The translations under genes were made by a program, and so were the position numbers. The notes beneath the pieces were generated by a model. That model ran no database searches and had not been told where the DNA came from. It saw only the letters and a list, made by a program, of their open reading frames with translations. This document shows, piece after piece, positions 35,437 through 44,451 of a stretch of DNA of 64,000 bases (positions are counted from its first letter, which is position 1; every line of letters starts with the position of its first letter). The stretch spans positions 124,001 to 188,000 of the forward strand of contig NZ_QEQL01000002.1 in the NCBI RefSeq assembly GCF_003097135.1, given 5' to 3'. Source of the DNA: Pseudomonas sp. URIL14HWK12:I12 (lineage in GTDB: Bacteria; Pseudomonadota; Gammaproteobacteria; Pseudomonadales; Pseudomonadaceae).

Positions 35437-35832
35437 TCACTGCGCGCCGCGCATGCCCTCTTCACGCAGGTCCTGCACACCTTGGTGCGCGTCCTGCACG
35501 GCCTTCTGGGCCTTGGCGGCCTGAGCCTTGCGAGTGGCGACGCGGGCGTCCCATTCAGCCTGCTCGGCGAGCATCCGGGCCTTGTCGTAGTTTTCATCAT
35601 GCATGGCGATGTCAGCCTGGTGGAACTTGTCTTGGGCCGACTTGGTTTCTACCGGGGCGAACTCGACGCCGCCGTTGCTCACCGCGTCATTGACCGCGCT
35701 CTGGGCCAAGGCGTATTGCTCGGTCGGCGGGTTGCCCGCGCAGCCAGCCAGGATAAAGCTGCTGCCCAGTGCCAGCAGGGCGAGCTTGAAGCCGCGCACG
35801 GCGTTGGGAGAGGTGGCAGTGCAAGTCTTCAT
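35437..35832 (-). CDS. DUF4398 lipoprotein
   Basis: A 131-residue lipoprotein with lipobox LAGC at Cys31 (FKLALLALGSSFILAGC). After cleavage the mature part is short and helical: PPTEQYALAQSAVNDAVSNGGVEFAPVETKSAQDKFHQADIAMHDENYDKARMLAEQAEWDARVATRKAQAAK is the DUF4398 pattern, seen here without an OmpA domain. The ATG at 35832 (MKTCTATSP) is chosen over a TTG 9 nt upstream because AGGAG lies 9 nt before it. It leads a two-gene unit with the OmpA-fused paralogue, so the pair probably arose by duplication and domain gain or loss. Confidence 0.88.
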   Translation of the reverse strand: MKTCTATSPNAVRGFKLALLALGSSFILAGCAGNPPTEQYALAQSAVNDAVSNGGVEFAPVETKSAQDKFHQADIAMHDENYDKARMLAEQAEWDARVATRKAQAAKAQKAVQDAHQGVQDLREEGMRGAQ

Positions 35833-35921
35833 GATCTTCAACTCCTCGAATAACGCTGAAAACGTTCAATCCATGACAGTCCAATTGCGTGAATTCGCCG
35901 GTTGCTGTTATGGCTAACGTT

Positions 35922-35949
35922 TGGGACTCAAGAGATTTTTGAATAGTTC
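35922..35949 (-). promoter_or_regulatory. AlgU-like promoter of the DUF4398 lipoprotein genes
   Basis: On the minus strand GAACTA (35944-35949) is followed after 17 nt by TCCCA (35922-35926), close to the AlgU/RpoE consensus GAACTT-N16/17-TC. It lies 90 nt upstream of the small lipoprotein ATG. Confidence 0.4.
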
Positions 35950-35976
35950 AGAAAGTTGTTCGACTGGCCAGTATTT

Positions 35977-36312
35977 TCATTCTGGATCGGCCTGCTTGAG
36001 CCTTTCCAGGTGCTCACGCGCCAGCGCCAGATAGCGCGGCGTAGGGCCGATGTCCTCAAAAAGCGGGTCGCCTTGCTCATCGGTGGAGATCACTCGGGTG
36101 CCCTGAACATAGGGGAAACTGCCTTCGAGCTCCTCGAGCGCCGCACCGATCAACTCGCCCAGCAACGCCTCGGGCGACTGTTTCGGATACATCTGGTTCA
36201 AGGCTGCCAGGCGCGCGGCGGCTTCGATATCCAGGTGGATGGTGTAGGGCGTTTGGCTGAGGTGGCCCTTGGCTGTGTGTTCCCAATGCTGGGCAAGTTG
36301 GCGAATTTTCAT
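35977..36312 (-). CDS. Conserved hypothetical protein divergent from ppc
   Basis: A 111-residue cytoplasmic protein: [71 protein letters not shown]..., ending in an acidic helix. The first part, with [19 protein letters not shown], recalls the DNA-binding half of ribbon-helix-helix proteins, but I cannot confirm this. Similar Pseudomonas proteins have been labelled pilin assembly protein; nothing in the sequence supports pili. The ATG at 36312 has GAGGG upstream; longer in-frame starts give a Pro-rich extension without an RBS. Confidence 0.7.
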   Translation of the reverse strand: MKIRQLAQHWEHTAKGHLSQTPYTIHLDIEAAARLAALNQMYPKQSPEALLGELIGAALEELEGSFPYVQGTRVISTDEQGDPLFEDIGPTPRYLALAREHLERLKQADPE

Positions 36313-36445
36313 GAAGCCCTCTTCGGCTGGCGGGTTGTCAGGCGGCCGGTGCAGCGGCACTCTGTTGTTAAGAGCGGCAACTGTCTTGCTCGTTCATTGC
36401 CCGCCGCGAACGCTCGGGCCCCTGCCGTGCACAAGGAGAAAGCCG

Positions 36446-39076
36446 ATGACGATCATCGATGCGCGCCTGCGAGAACGCGTTCATTTGCTGGGTGAGCTGT
36501 TGGGCAACACCGTGCGCGAACAATACGGCCAGGCGTTTCTGGAGAAGATCGAGCGCATTCGCAGCAGTGCAAAGGCCGACCGCCGAGGCCAGGGCGAGGA
36601 TGCCCTGAGCAACAGCCTCAAGGCCCTTGGGGAGGGCGAACTGCTACCGGTGGCGCGTGCGTTCAACCAGTTTCTGAACCTGGCCAACATCGCCGAACAG
36701 TACCAGCTGATTCGCCGGCGTGATCCCGGCCAACCCGAACCCTTCGAAAACACCGTGTTCGCCAACCTGCTGGCGCGGCTGGGCGAAAGCGGCCACGCAC
36801 CGGCCGAGCTTGCGCGCCAAGTCGCCGCGCTGGACATCGAGCTGGTGTTGACCGCCCACCCTACCGAAGTGGCCCGGCGCACCCTGATCCAGAAATACGA
36901 CGCCATCGCGGCGCTGCTCGCGGCGCTGGACCATCGCGACTTGCTGCCCGCCGAGCGCCAGGCATTGGAAGCTCGCCTGCAGCGCCTGATCGCCGAAGCG
37001 TGGCATACGGAGGAGATCCGCCGGGTGCGGCCCACGCCGGTGGACGAGGCCAAATGGGGCTTTACCGTTATCGAGCACTCCCTGTGGCAGGCCATTCCCA
37101 ACCACCTGCGCGATGTCGACCGCGCCCTGTTCGAGGCCACCGGGCAACACCTTCCGCTGGCCGCAGCGCCAATTCGTTTTGCTTCGTGGATGGGCGGAGA
37201 CCGCGACGGCAACCCCAATGTCACCGCCAAGGTCACGCGTGAGGTTCTGCTGCTGGCCCGTTGGATGGCCGCTGACCTGTTCCTGCGTGACATCGACCAG
37301 TTGGCGGGTGATCTTTCCATGCAGGCGGCCAGCGCCGAGCTGCACGCGCAGGCCGGCGACACGCCAGAGCCGTATCGCGCGGTGCTCAAGCAACTGCGCG
37401 AGCGGCTGCGTGCTACCCGTCAGTGGGCACATGATTCTCTCAGCCATGCGCAGGCGCCCAGCGATGCCGTGCTGCAGCATAACGATGAGTTGATCGCACC
37501 CTTGCAGCTGTGTTTCGACTCGTTGCATGCCTGCGGCATGGGGGTGGTCGCTGACGGCCCGTTGCTCGACTGCCTGCGCCGCGCAGCGACATTCGGGCTG
37601 TTCCTGGTGCGGTTGGATGTACGCCAGGATTCCACGCGGCATGCCTCGGCGATGAGCGAAATCACCCACTACCTGGGGTTGGGCCGCTATGACACCTGGA
37701 GCGAGGTTGAACGGGTCGAGTTTCTACTGGCCGAGCTGAGTAGCCGCCGCCCGTTGCTGCCAGCTGACTTCGAACCGGACCAGGACACCGCCGAGGTGCT
37801 TGCCACCTGCCGCGAGATTGCTGCGGCCCCTGCGGCATCGCTGGGCTCGTATGTGATATCCATGGCCGGCGCCGCTTCTGACGTGTTGGCGGTGCAGTTG
37901 TTGCTCAAGGAGGCGGGCGTGCGCCGGCCCATGCGTGTGGTGCCGTTGTTCGAGACCCTGGCAGACCTGGACAACGCCGGCCCGGTCATCGAGCAACTGC
38001 TTGGCCTGGCCGATTATCGGCAACGCCTGAGCGGCCCCCAGGAAGTGATGATCGGCTATTCCGACTCGGCCAAGGATGCGGGCACCACCGCGGCCGCCTG
38101 GGCGCAGTACAGGGCTCAGGAAGCGTTGGTGCGGATATGCGCCGAGCAGGGCGTAGAGCTGGTGCTTTTCCATGGCCGGGGCGGTACGGTAGGGCGAGGC
38201 GGCGGCCCAGCCCATGCGGCAATTCTCTCGCAACCCCCTGGCTCGGTGGCTGGGCGATTCCGCACCACTGAGCAAGGGGAAATGATTCGTTTCAAATTCG
38301 GTTTGCCGGACATCGCCGAGCAGAACCTGAACCTCTATCTCTCGGCAGTGCTCGAAGCCACTCTCCTGCCCCCACCACCACCTGAACCGGCCTGGCGGCA
38401 ATTGATGGACGAGCTGGCTGCCGATGGCGTAGCCGCCTACCGCGCGGTGGTGCGTGAGCACCCTGATTTCGTCGAATACTTCCGCCAGGCTACACCTGAG
38501 CAGGAGCTGGGCCGCCTGCCATTGGGCAGCCGGCCGGCCAAGCGGCGCCAGGGTGGCATCGAGAGCCTGCGGGCGATCCCCTGGATCTTCGGCTGGACCC
38601 AAACCCGCCTGATGCTCCCTGCCTGGTTGGGCTGGGAGGTGGCCCTGAGCAATGCGGTAGCGCGGGGCGAGCGCGAGCAACTGCAGGCGATGATCGAGCG
38701 CTGGCCGTTCTTCCGCGCACGGATCGACATGCTGGAAATGGTTCTGGCCAAGGCCGACGCCGATATCGCCCGCCTATACGACGAACAATTGGTGAGCGAC
38801 GCCTTGCTGCCGTTAGGCGACCATCTGCGCGACCTATTGTCGCAGTGCGTAGGCGCCGTACTGGCGCTGACCGGCCGCGACCGGCTGTTGGCCCATCAGC
38901 CAGAGACGCTTGAGTTCTTCAAGCTGCGCAACACCTACCTGGACCCGCTGCACCGCCTGCAGGCCGAGCTGCTTGGCCGCTCGCGCGCCAGCCAGGCCGG
39001 GCAGGGCGGCGATCTAGAGCAGGCGCTGCTGGTGACCGTTGCCGGCATCGCGGCGGGGCTGCGCAACACCGGGTAA
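36446..39076 (+). CDS. ppc: Phosphoenolpyruvate carboxylase
   Basis: An 876-residue anaplerotic enzyme that fixes bicarbonate on PEP to give oxaloacetate. The ATG at 36446 has AAGGAG 7 nt upstream and gives the family length. Seen are [15 protein letters not shown] with the catalytic His, [54 protein letters not shown] (the second essential His and Gly-rich loop) and the C-terminal LRNTG tail, which binds aspartate in allosteric inhibition. Transcribed alone and ended by a hairpin. Confidence 0.97.
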   Translation: MTIIDARLRERVHLLGELLGNTVREQYGQAFLEKIERIRSSAKADRRGQGEDALSNSLKALGEGELLPVARAFNQFLNLANIAEQYQLIRRRDPGQPEPFENTVFANLLARLGESGHAPAELARQVAALDIELVLTAHPTEVARRTLIQKYDAIAALLAALDHRDLLPAERQALEARLQRLIAEAWHTEEIRRVRPTPVDEAKWGFTVIEHSLWQAIPNHLRDVDRALFEATGQHLPLAAAPIRFASWMGGDRDGNPNVTAKVTREVLLLARWMAADLFLRDIDQLAGDLSMQAASAELHAQAGDTPEPYRAVLKQLRERLRATRQWAHDSLSHAQAPSDAVLQHNDELIAPLQLCFDSLHACGMGVVADGPLLDCLRRAATFGLFLVRLDVRQDSTRHASAMSEITHYLGLGRYDTWSEVERVEFLLAELSSRRPLLPADFEPDQDTAEVLATCREIAAAPAASLGSYVISMAGAASDVLAVQLLLKEAGVRRPMRVVPLFETLADLDNAGPVIEQLLGLADYRQRLSGPQEVMIGYSDSAKDAGTTAAAWAQYRAQEALVRICAEQGVELVLFHGRGGTVGRGGGPAHAAILSQPPGSVAGRFRTTEQGEMIRFKFGLPDIAEQNLNLYLSAVLEATLLPPPPPEPAWRQLMDELAADGVAAYRAVVREHPDFVEYFRQATPEQELGRLPLGSRPAKRRQGGIESLRAIPWIFGWTQTRLMLPAWLGWEVALSNAVARGEREQLQAMIERWPFFRARIDMLEMVLAKADADIARLYDEQLVSDALLPLGDHLRDLLSQCVGAVLALTGRDRLLAHQPETLEFFKLRNTYLDPLHRLQAELLGRSRASQAGQGGDLEQALLVTVAGIAAGLRNTG

Positions 39077-39135
39077 TGGGGGGGCCGGCTCGGGGTGGGC
39101 GGGCCGGGCCTCGGTTCGCCCCTTGGAGGTACGAC

Positions 39136-39160
39136 CGCAGGCCGCCCGGCCTGCGACTTT
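39136..39160 (+). terminator. Terminator of ppc
   Basis: Perfect 9-nt arms CGCAGGCCG and CGGCCTGCG with a 2-nt centre, followed by ACTTTT, 60 nt past ppc. Confidence 0.75.
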
Positions 39161-39267
39161 TGGTGGCTTGTCTGCCTGCTGCCTGCTGTGTATCTTGGGC
39201 AGCCCTCGGTGATTTTGATCAAACCACCATCCCCGATTTTCTGGAATGCTGTCAGGGGGTTAGGTGA

Positions 39268-39975
<708 letters not shown>

Positions 39976-39991
39976 GCTGAACCGTTCACCG

Positions 39992-40015
39992 AAAAGGCCC
40001 GCATGCGGGCCTTTT
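39992..40015. terminator. Bidirectional terminator behind adk
   Basis: A perfect palindrome with 12-nt arms (AAAAGGCCCGCA and its complement), ending in TTTT, starting 16 nt past the adk stop. Confidence 0.92.
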
Positions 40016-40021
40016 CGCGTT

Positions 40022-40027
40022 TATAAT
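40022..40027 (+). promoter_or_regulatory. -10 element of tsaB
   Basis: A perfect TATAAT 33 nt before the tsaB ATG and just behind the adk terminator. The -35 would overlap the terminator's right arm and is not conserved. Confidence 0.5.
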
Positions 40028-40060
40028 CGGCGCCTTTTTTCAACGCCGAGTGTTGCCCCG

Positions 40061-40726
40061 ATGACCACCTTGCTGGCCCTGGATACCGCCACCGAAGCCT
40101 GTTCCGTCGCGCTGTTGCACGACGGCCGCGTGAGCAGCCATTACAAGGTGATCCCACGGTTGCATGCGCAAAAGATCCTGCCGATGATTCAGGCTTTGCT
40201 GGGCGAGGCGGGTGTGCCGCTGTCGGCCGTGGAAGCGATTGCCTTCGGCCGTGGCCCTGGCGCGTTCACCGGCGTGCGCATCGCAGTGGGCGTGGTGCAG
40301 GGCCTGGCCTTCGCGCTGGAGCGCCCGGTGCTACCGGTGTCCAATCTCGCGGCCCTGGCCCAAGGTGCCTGGCGTCAGCATGGCAGCGCGCAGGTGGCCG
40401 CGGCGATCGATGCCTGCATGGATGAGGTGTACTGGGGGTGCTACCGCGAGCAGGGCGGCGAGATGCGCCTGGAGGGCGCCGAGGCGGTGCTGGCTCCCGA
40501 GTCGGTGACATTGCCTGCCGGGCCGTGGTACGGCGCCGGCACTGGCTGGGGGTACGCCGGTCGCCTGCCGGCACCAGAGTTGGGCCACGATGCCGGTGCT
40601 TTGCCCCACGCCCAGGACGTATTGGCCCTGGCGAGTTTTGCCTGGGCCCGCGGTGAGGCGGTCGAAGCTGATAAGGCGCTGCCGGTCTACCTGCGAGACA
40701 ACGTTGCGACCCCTAAGCGAACCTGA
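40061..40726 (+). CDS. tsaB: tRNA threonylcarbamoyladenosine biosynthesis protein TsaB
   Basis: A 221-residue inactive paralogue of TsaD with an actin/HSP70-like fold. It dimerises with TsaD and, with TsaE, forms the complex that makes t6A37 on ANN-decoding tRNAs. It opens LLALDTATEACSVALLHDG, has the AFGRGPGAFTGVRIAVGVVQGLAFAL signature and lacks the metal-binding HxxxH of TsaD. The ATG at 40061 gives the usual size. The adk-tsaB order is typical of Pseudomonas. Confidence 0.95.
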   Translation: MTTLLALDTATEACSVALLHDGRVSSHYKVIPRLHAQKILPMIQALLGEAGVPLSAVEAIAFGRGPGAFTGVRIAVGVVQGLAFALERPVLPVSNLAALAQGAWRQHGSAQVAAAIDACMDEVYWGCYREQGGEMRLEGAEAVLAPESVTLPAGPWYGAGTGWGYAGRLPAPELGHDAGALPHAQDVLALASFAWARGEAVEADKALPVYLRDNVATPKRT

Positions 40727-40907
40727 TGCGATCGGCCGTTCATTTCTCCCCGTTCGTCGTGCAAAGGGGTGTTTTGTGGGCTTTTTCATAACATGGGCTA
40801 GCCAGCAGCCAACCTTTGGTCGTATTTGTGGTCCAGTTATCACTCGGGCAATTGCGAGGCACATGGCGGTGACTCTAAATTGCCATCACTGTATATGAGT
40901 GTGGTGT

Positions 40908-41240
40908 ATGCGCGTAGACGGATTTTCCTCGCATTCCTATCCCATCAAGCGCAAACCACAAAAAAGGTTGGTGCGCCTGGATGACGATACGGTCATCGAG
41001 GGGGTAGAGGGTGAGGTCCAGGTCGAACAGCCGGCGGCTCGGCAGAGCACTGCCGGCGCCAGCCGCGGTGGTGCTGTGAGCCGCATGCCTGCCCGTGCGC
41101 GCAACGAAGACGACGAGAACTTCGCAGATGCCCGCCGCCCAATGAGCAGTCGCGTCGCAGAAGCGCTTTCCAGCTACCTCACAACCGCGACCTTCGTGGA
41201 GTGGGATGGCGAAGTGCTAGGGCTCGACGTCCGCATTTGA
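40908..41240 (+). CDS. Hypothetical protein upstream of the DUF72 gene
   Basis: A 110-residue protein of low complexity: MRVDGFSSHSYPIKRKPQKRLVRLDDDTVIEGVEGEVQVEQPAARQSTAGASRGG..., with a basic N-terminus, an acidic/Val stretch, a disordered middle and an ordered end (SSRVAEALSSYLTTATFVEWDGEVLGLDVRI). No signal or membrane segment. The pattern of a short N-terminal motif, linker and Ser/Thr end is seen in small Pseudomonas proteins of unknown role. The stop TGA overlaps the TTG start of the downstream gene, which supports both being translated. Confidence 0.7.
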   Translation: MRVDGFSSHSYPIKRKPQKRLVRLDDDTVIEGVEGEVQVEQPAARQSTAGASRGGAVSRMPARARNEDDENFADARRPMSSRVAEALSSYLTTATFVEWDGEVLGLDVRI

Positions 41241-42097
41241 ATACCCTGCCTTATCACCTGGGCTGCCCCTCGTGGAGCGAGGCGGCCTGGCGAGAAGACT
41301 TTTACCCCAGCGATGCTCGGCCGCCAGATTTTCTGTCGCACTACGCGGCGCTGCTCAACGCCGTCGAAGGCAACACCACCTTTTACGCCCGCCCTGCGCC
41401 CAGCACGGTGCAGCGTTGGGCCGAGGCAACGCCTGAGCATTTTCGCTTCACCGCGAAGTTCCCGCGTGACATCAGCCATGAAGGGGACCTGCGCGATCGC
41501 CTGGAAGCGGCTCATGATTTCATTCGCTTGCTGGCACCCCTGGGCCCACGGGTCTCTCCTTACTGGTTGCAGCTGCCTGCCAGTTTCGGCGCGGCCCGCC
41601 TGGCCGAGCTGATCACGTTCATCGAGCAAATGCCCGTACCGGTTGCCGTCGAGGTGCGCAACGGCGCGTTTTTCGCCCGTGGCCAGGAGGAACGGCTGCT
41701 CAATCGGATGTTGCTGGAGCGCGGTGTGGAGCGCATTTGCCTGGACCCGCGGGCGCTGTTCAGTTGCACCTCACAGGCACCTGCAGTGCTGCATGCCCAG
41801 AGCAAGAAGCCCAAAGTGCCAGTGCGACCTGCCGCCTTCACGCACACGCCGCAGGTGCGCTTCATCGGCCACCCTGAGCTGGCGCCCAACGCGCCCTTCC
41901 TGCTGCCATGGGTGGAAAAAGTCGCCCAGTGGATAGAAGAAGGGCGCCATCCCTATACGTTCTTCCATACGGCCGATAACCGCCACGCCCCCGCATTGGC
42001 GCGCTGCTTTCACCGCAAGCTGATGGCACGCCTGCCGGGTTTGCCGGCACTGCCAGAGCGTGAGCCGGAGACCACCGAGCAATTGGGACTTCTGTAA
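41237..42097 (+). CDS. DUF72 family protein (YecE-like)
   Basis: A 286-residue TIM-barrel-like DUF72 protein. Seen are YHLGCPSWSEAAWREDFYPSDARPPDFLSHYAALLNAVEGNTTFYARPAPSTVQRWAEATPEHFRFTAKFPRDISHE, the family's N-terminal core, and PVPVAVEVRNGAFF in the middle. Function is unknown in any organism. No ATG gives a sensible N-terminus; the TTG at 41237 (LNTLPYHLG) overlaps the previous stop as TTGA and implies translational coupling. Confidence 0.88.
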   Translation: MNTLPYHLGCPSWSEAAWREDFYPSDARPPDFLSHYAALLNAVEGNTTFYARPAPSTVQRWAEATPEHFRFTAKFPRDISHEGDLRDRLEAAHDFIRLLAPLGPRVSPYWLQLPASFGAARLAELITFIEQMPVPVAVEVRNGAFFARGQEERLLNRMLLERGVERICLDPRALFSCTSQAPAVLHAQSKKPKVPVRPAAFTHTPQVRFIGHPELAPNAPFLLPWVEKVAQWIEEGRHPYTFFHTADNRHAPALARCFHRKLMARLPGLPALPEREPETTEQLGLL

Positions 42098-42260
42098 CGA
42101 CCTGGTCAAACAGTGCCCGGGAGCCGCCGACGAAACTTTCACCTCGGTAAAGGTTGTGTAAACCCTTGAAAACATGGGCACTGGGCACCGAATACCCGGT
42201 CTTAACCTATGCCTGCGTTCCACCTGCCGGCACCCCGTTCCGCGGTCTCAGGAGGCCGCC

Positions 42261-42644
42261 ATGTATCGAAAACTGTTGAAGATTCTTTTGCTCAGCCTGC
42301 CCCTTGCCGGCTGTGCCTACGACCCGGCCTATGACAGCCCGGCGGTCTATACCAGCAGCACGGTCTACACCGGTGTGTACGCTACGCCGCCCACCTACTA
42401 TGGCGGCACCTACTATGTGCGCCCAGCGCCGCGCTACTACGTGCCGCCGCCGGTGTACTACCGGCCCCCGCCAGTGTATTACCGGCCGCCACCGGTCTAT
42501 TCTCGGCCTCCACCGCCGCCTGGCTGGGGCCATGGCCCGCGCCCCGGCTGGGGGCCGCCTGGCGGCCCGGGATGGCATGGCCGCCCGCCGCCTCCTGGTG
42601 GCCCGCGCTGGCACGGCGGCCCACCGCCGCCTGGCTGGCGTTGA
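42261..42644 (+). CDS. Pro/Tyr-rich small lipoprotein
   Basis: A 127-residue lipoprotein with lipobox LAGC at Cys18 (MYRKLLKILLLSLPLAGCAY). The mature chain is low-complexity: a Tyr/Thr segment (YDSPAVYTSSTVYTGVYATPPTYYGGTYYV), three tandem copies of PPPVY(Y/S)R at about 62-82, then a Gly/Pro/Trp/His tail (WGHGPRPGWGPPGGPGWHGRPPPPGG). A strong AGGAGG lies 5 nt before the ATG. The chain is likely extended and surface-associated, but no function can be assigned. Confidence 0.85.
   Translation: MYRKLLKILLLSLPLAGCAYDPAYDSPAVYTSSTVYTGVYATPPTYYGGTYYVRPAPRYYVPPPVYYRPPPVYYRPPPVYSRPPPPPGWGHGPRPGWGPPGGPGWHGRPPPPGGPRWHGGPPPPGWR
42444..42506 (+). repeat. Three tandem 21-nt codon repeats (PPPVYYR)
   Basis: Units at 42444-42464, 42465-42485 and 42486-42506 encode PPPVYYR, PPPVYYR and PPPVYSR. 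The DNA copies differ at several third positions, so the peptide repeat is under selection or is old. Confidence 0.85.
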
Positions 42645-42739
42645 CGACAGGGGGGGCGCCGTGACACTGGGCGCGGCTGTGGATTGACAGCCGCGCCCAT
42701 GCTTTCTAACGTGCCCTCACCGTTCTGCGAATAAGCCCC

Positions 42740-43438
42740 ATGACCACCGACGACGACCGTATCAAACTGCAAGACAGCTGGAAGCAGGCCCTTCGTGCCG
42801 AGTTCGACAAACCCTACATGGCCGAGCTGCGTGCCTTTCTGCGCCAGGAGCTGGCGGCCGGCAAGCAGATCTACCCGCCCGGCCCGCTGATCTTCAATGC
42901 GCTCAACTCTACGCCGCTGGAGCAGGTCAAGGCCGTGATCCTTGGCCAAGACCCTTACCATGGCCCTGGCCAGGCACACGGCTTGTGCTTTTCGGTGCAG
43001 CCAGGCGTTGTGGTGCCACCGTCGTTGCAGAACATCTACAAGGAACTGCAGCGCGACCTCAACGTACCGATCCCCAGCCATGGCTGCCTGCAGCACTGGG
43101 CTGACCAAGGCGTGTTGCTGCTCAACACCACGCTGACCGTGGAGCGGGGTATGGCGGCCTCCCATGCCAAGCGTGGCTGGGACATCTTCACCGACCGCAT
43201 CATCGAGCTGGTCAGCCAGCAAGCGAAGCCTGTGGTGTTCTTGTTGTGGGGCTCCCATGCGCAGAGCAAGCGCAAGCTGATCGACACCACGCGGCATCAG
43301 ATCCTGGCCTCCGCACACCCGTCACCGCTGTCGGCCTATCGGGGCTTTCTGGGCAACAGCCACTTCAGCCAGGCCAATCGCTTCCTCCAAGACCACGGCC
43401 GCGAGCCGGTGGACTGGGCCCTCCCAGCTCAGCCCTGA
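42740..43438 (+). CDS. ung: Uracil-DNA glycosylase
   Basis: A 232-residue family 1 UDG that excises uracil from DNA. The water-activating loop [17 protein letters not shown], the uracil-binding [12 protein letters not shown], and the minor-groove intercalation loop [19 protein letters not shown] are all intact. The start at 42740 follows a 95-nt gap. Its 3' end overlaps the converging AbrB-type gene by 10 nt. Confidence 0.97.
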   Translation: MTTDDDRIKLQDSWKQALRAEFDKPYMAELRAFLRQELAAGKQIYPPGPLIFNALNSTPLEQVKAVILGQDPYHGPGQAHGLCFSVQPGVVVPPSLQNIYKELQRDLNVPIPSHGCLQHWADQGVLLLNTTLTVERGMAASHAKRGWDIFTDRIIELVSQQAKPVVFLLWGSHAQSKRKLIDTTRHQILASAHPSPLSAYRGFLGNSHFSQANRFLQDHGREPVDWALPAQP

Positions 43439-44451
43439 GCCCAGCGACGGTAGATCGGCTCGGCCAGAAACAGCACCAAAAACAACCGCATCACCTGCAT
43501 TGCCGTTACCAGGGGCACTGAAAGGGCCAGGGTTTCGGCGGTCAGGCTCATCTCGGCGATGCCGCCGGGCATCATGCCCAAAGTCAGCGAGCGCAGGTCC
43601 AGCCCGGTCACAGCATGCAACACCCAGGCGGCCAGGGCAGCCAACAGCATGGTGAGCGCCGTGCTTACCAGTGTGCGGGCCAGGAATAACGGCGCTTTTC
43701 GAAAGAACTGGCGGGAAAAATGGCAGCCCAGGCCGCTGCCGATCAGCCACTGGCCTACCGCACTGGCACCGTCTGGCAGGCGCGTGACGGGGTCGAAGGC
43801 GACGCCTGCGGCGGCAGCCACCAGCAGCGGGCCGAACAGCCAGGGGTTAGGCTGGCCCAGCCGCTGCCAGGCCCACGCCAATAGAGCACCCAGCGGAAAC
43901 AGCATCGCCAGCCAGCCCCAGCGCACTGCCAGGCTGTGCGCCGGTAGCGTGCCTTCGCCCAGCAGGAATGTGAACAGCGCCGGCACACACAGCACCACCA
44001 GCAACACACGCAGGCTTTGCGCTGCTGCAACCTGGCCCAACTGGGCACCGTTGCGTGCGCCCAGGTTGACCATTTCGCCCGAACCGCCGGGCATGCTGGC
44101 GAAAAAGGCCGTAGGGCGGTCTTCACCGCTGCGCAGCATCAGCCACACGCCCAGCACGCTGGACGCCGTGGTGATCAGCGCCCCCGCCAGCACTGGCCCC
44201 CAGTGGGCGAGCACCTGCTCCATCAGGGTAGGGGTGAAGTGCAAGCCGATGCCAATGCCCACCACCCATTGCCCCACCTTACGGCCGTGGGGGATTTCCT
44301 GTAGCTGGCAGGGCGTGAGGCAGCGCACCAGAATCACGGCCAGCAATGCGCCGATCATGTATGGCAGTGGCCAGCCGACGAGGCTGGCCAACCAGCCACC
44401 GGCAAGGCCCACCAGTGGCGTTGCGTACCAGGTGCTTCGCAGGTCAGGCAT
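43429..44451 (-). CDS. AbrB-family membrane protein (AbrB_dup), linked to tct genes
   Basis: A 340-residue membrane protein with about ten helices arranged as two similar halves, each with a [27 protein letters not shown] entry and a MPGGSGEMV or [10 protein letters not shown] signature. This duplication defines the AbrB/ammonia-monooxygenase-regulator family, whose function is uncertain; it is not the DNA-binding AbrB. The gene overlaps the end of tctA by 8 nt and is the last of the tctCBA block, so it probably acts with the transporter, perhaps in efflux or as an accessory. Confidence 0.87.
   Translation of the reverse strand: MPDLRSTWYATPLVGLAGGWLASLVGWPLPYMIGALLAVILVRCLTPCQLQEIPHGRKVGQWVVGIGIGLHFTPTLMEQVLAHWGPVLAGALITTASSVLGVWLMLRSGEDRPTAFFASMPGGSGEMVNLGARNGAQLGQVAAAQSLRVLLVVLCVPALFTFLLGEGTLPAHSLAVRWGWLAMLFPLGALLAWAWQRLGQPNPWLFGPLLVAAAAGVAFDPVTRLPDGASAVGQWLIGSGLGCHFSRQFFRKAPLFLARTLVSTALTMLLAALAAWVLHAVTGLDLRSLTLGMMPGGIAEMSLTAETLALSVPLVTAMQVMRLFLVLFLAEPIYRRWAQG

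Noticed and set aside
42098..42260. A possible ECF-type promoter (GAAACTTTC near 42135) ahead of the Pro/Tyr lipoprotein
   Set aside because: The -35-like word has an extra base relative to GAACTT and no TC element at the right spacing.
42444..42506. Tandem repeats as a CRISPR array
   Set aside because: Units are 21 nt, contiguous without spacers and in frame within a lipoprotein.
43429..44451. Annotating the AbrB-family gene as a DNA-binding transition-state regulator or ammonia monooxygenase
   Set aside because: The protein is a multi-helix membrane protein; those names are historical mislabels.
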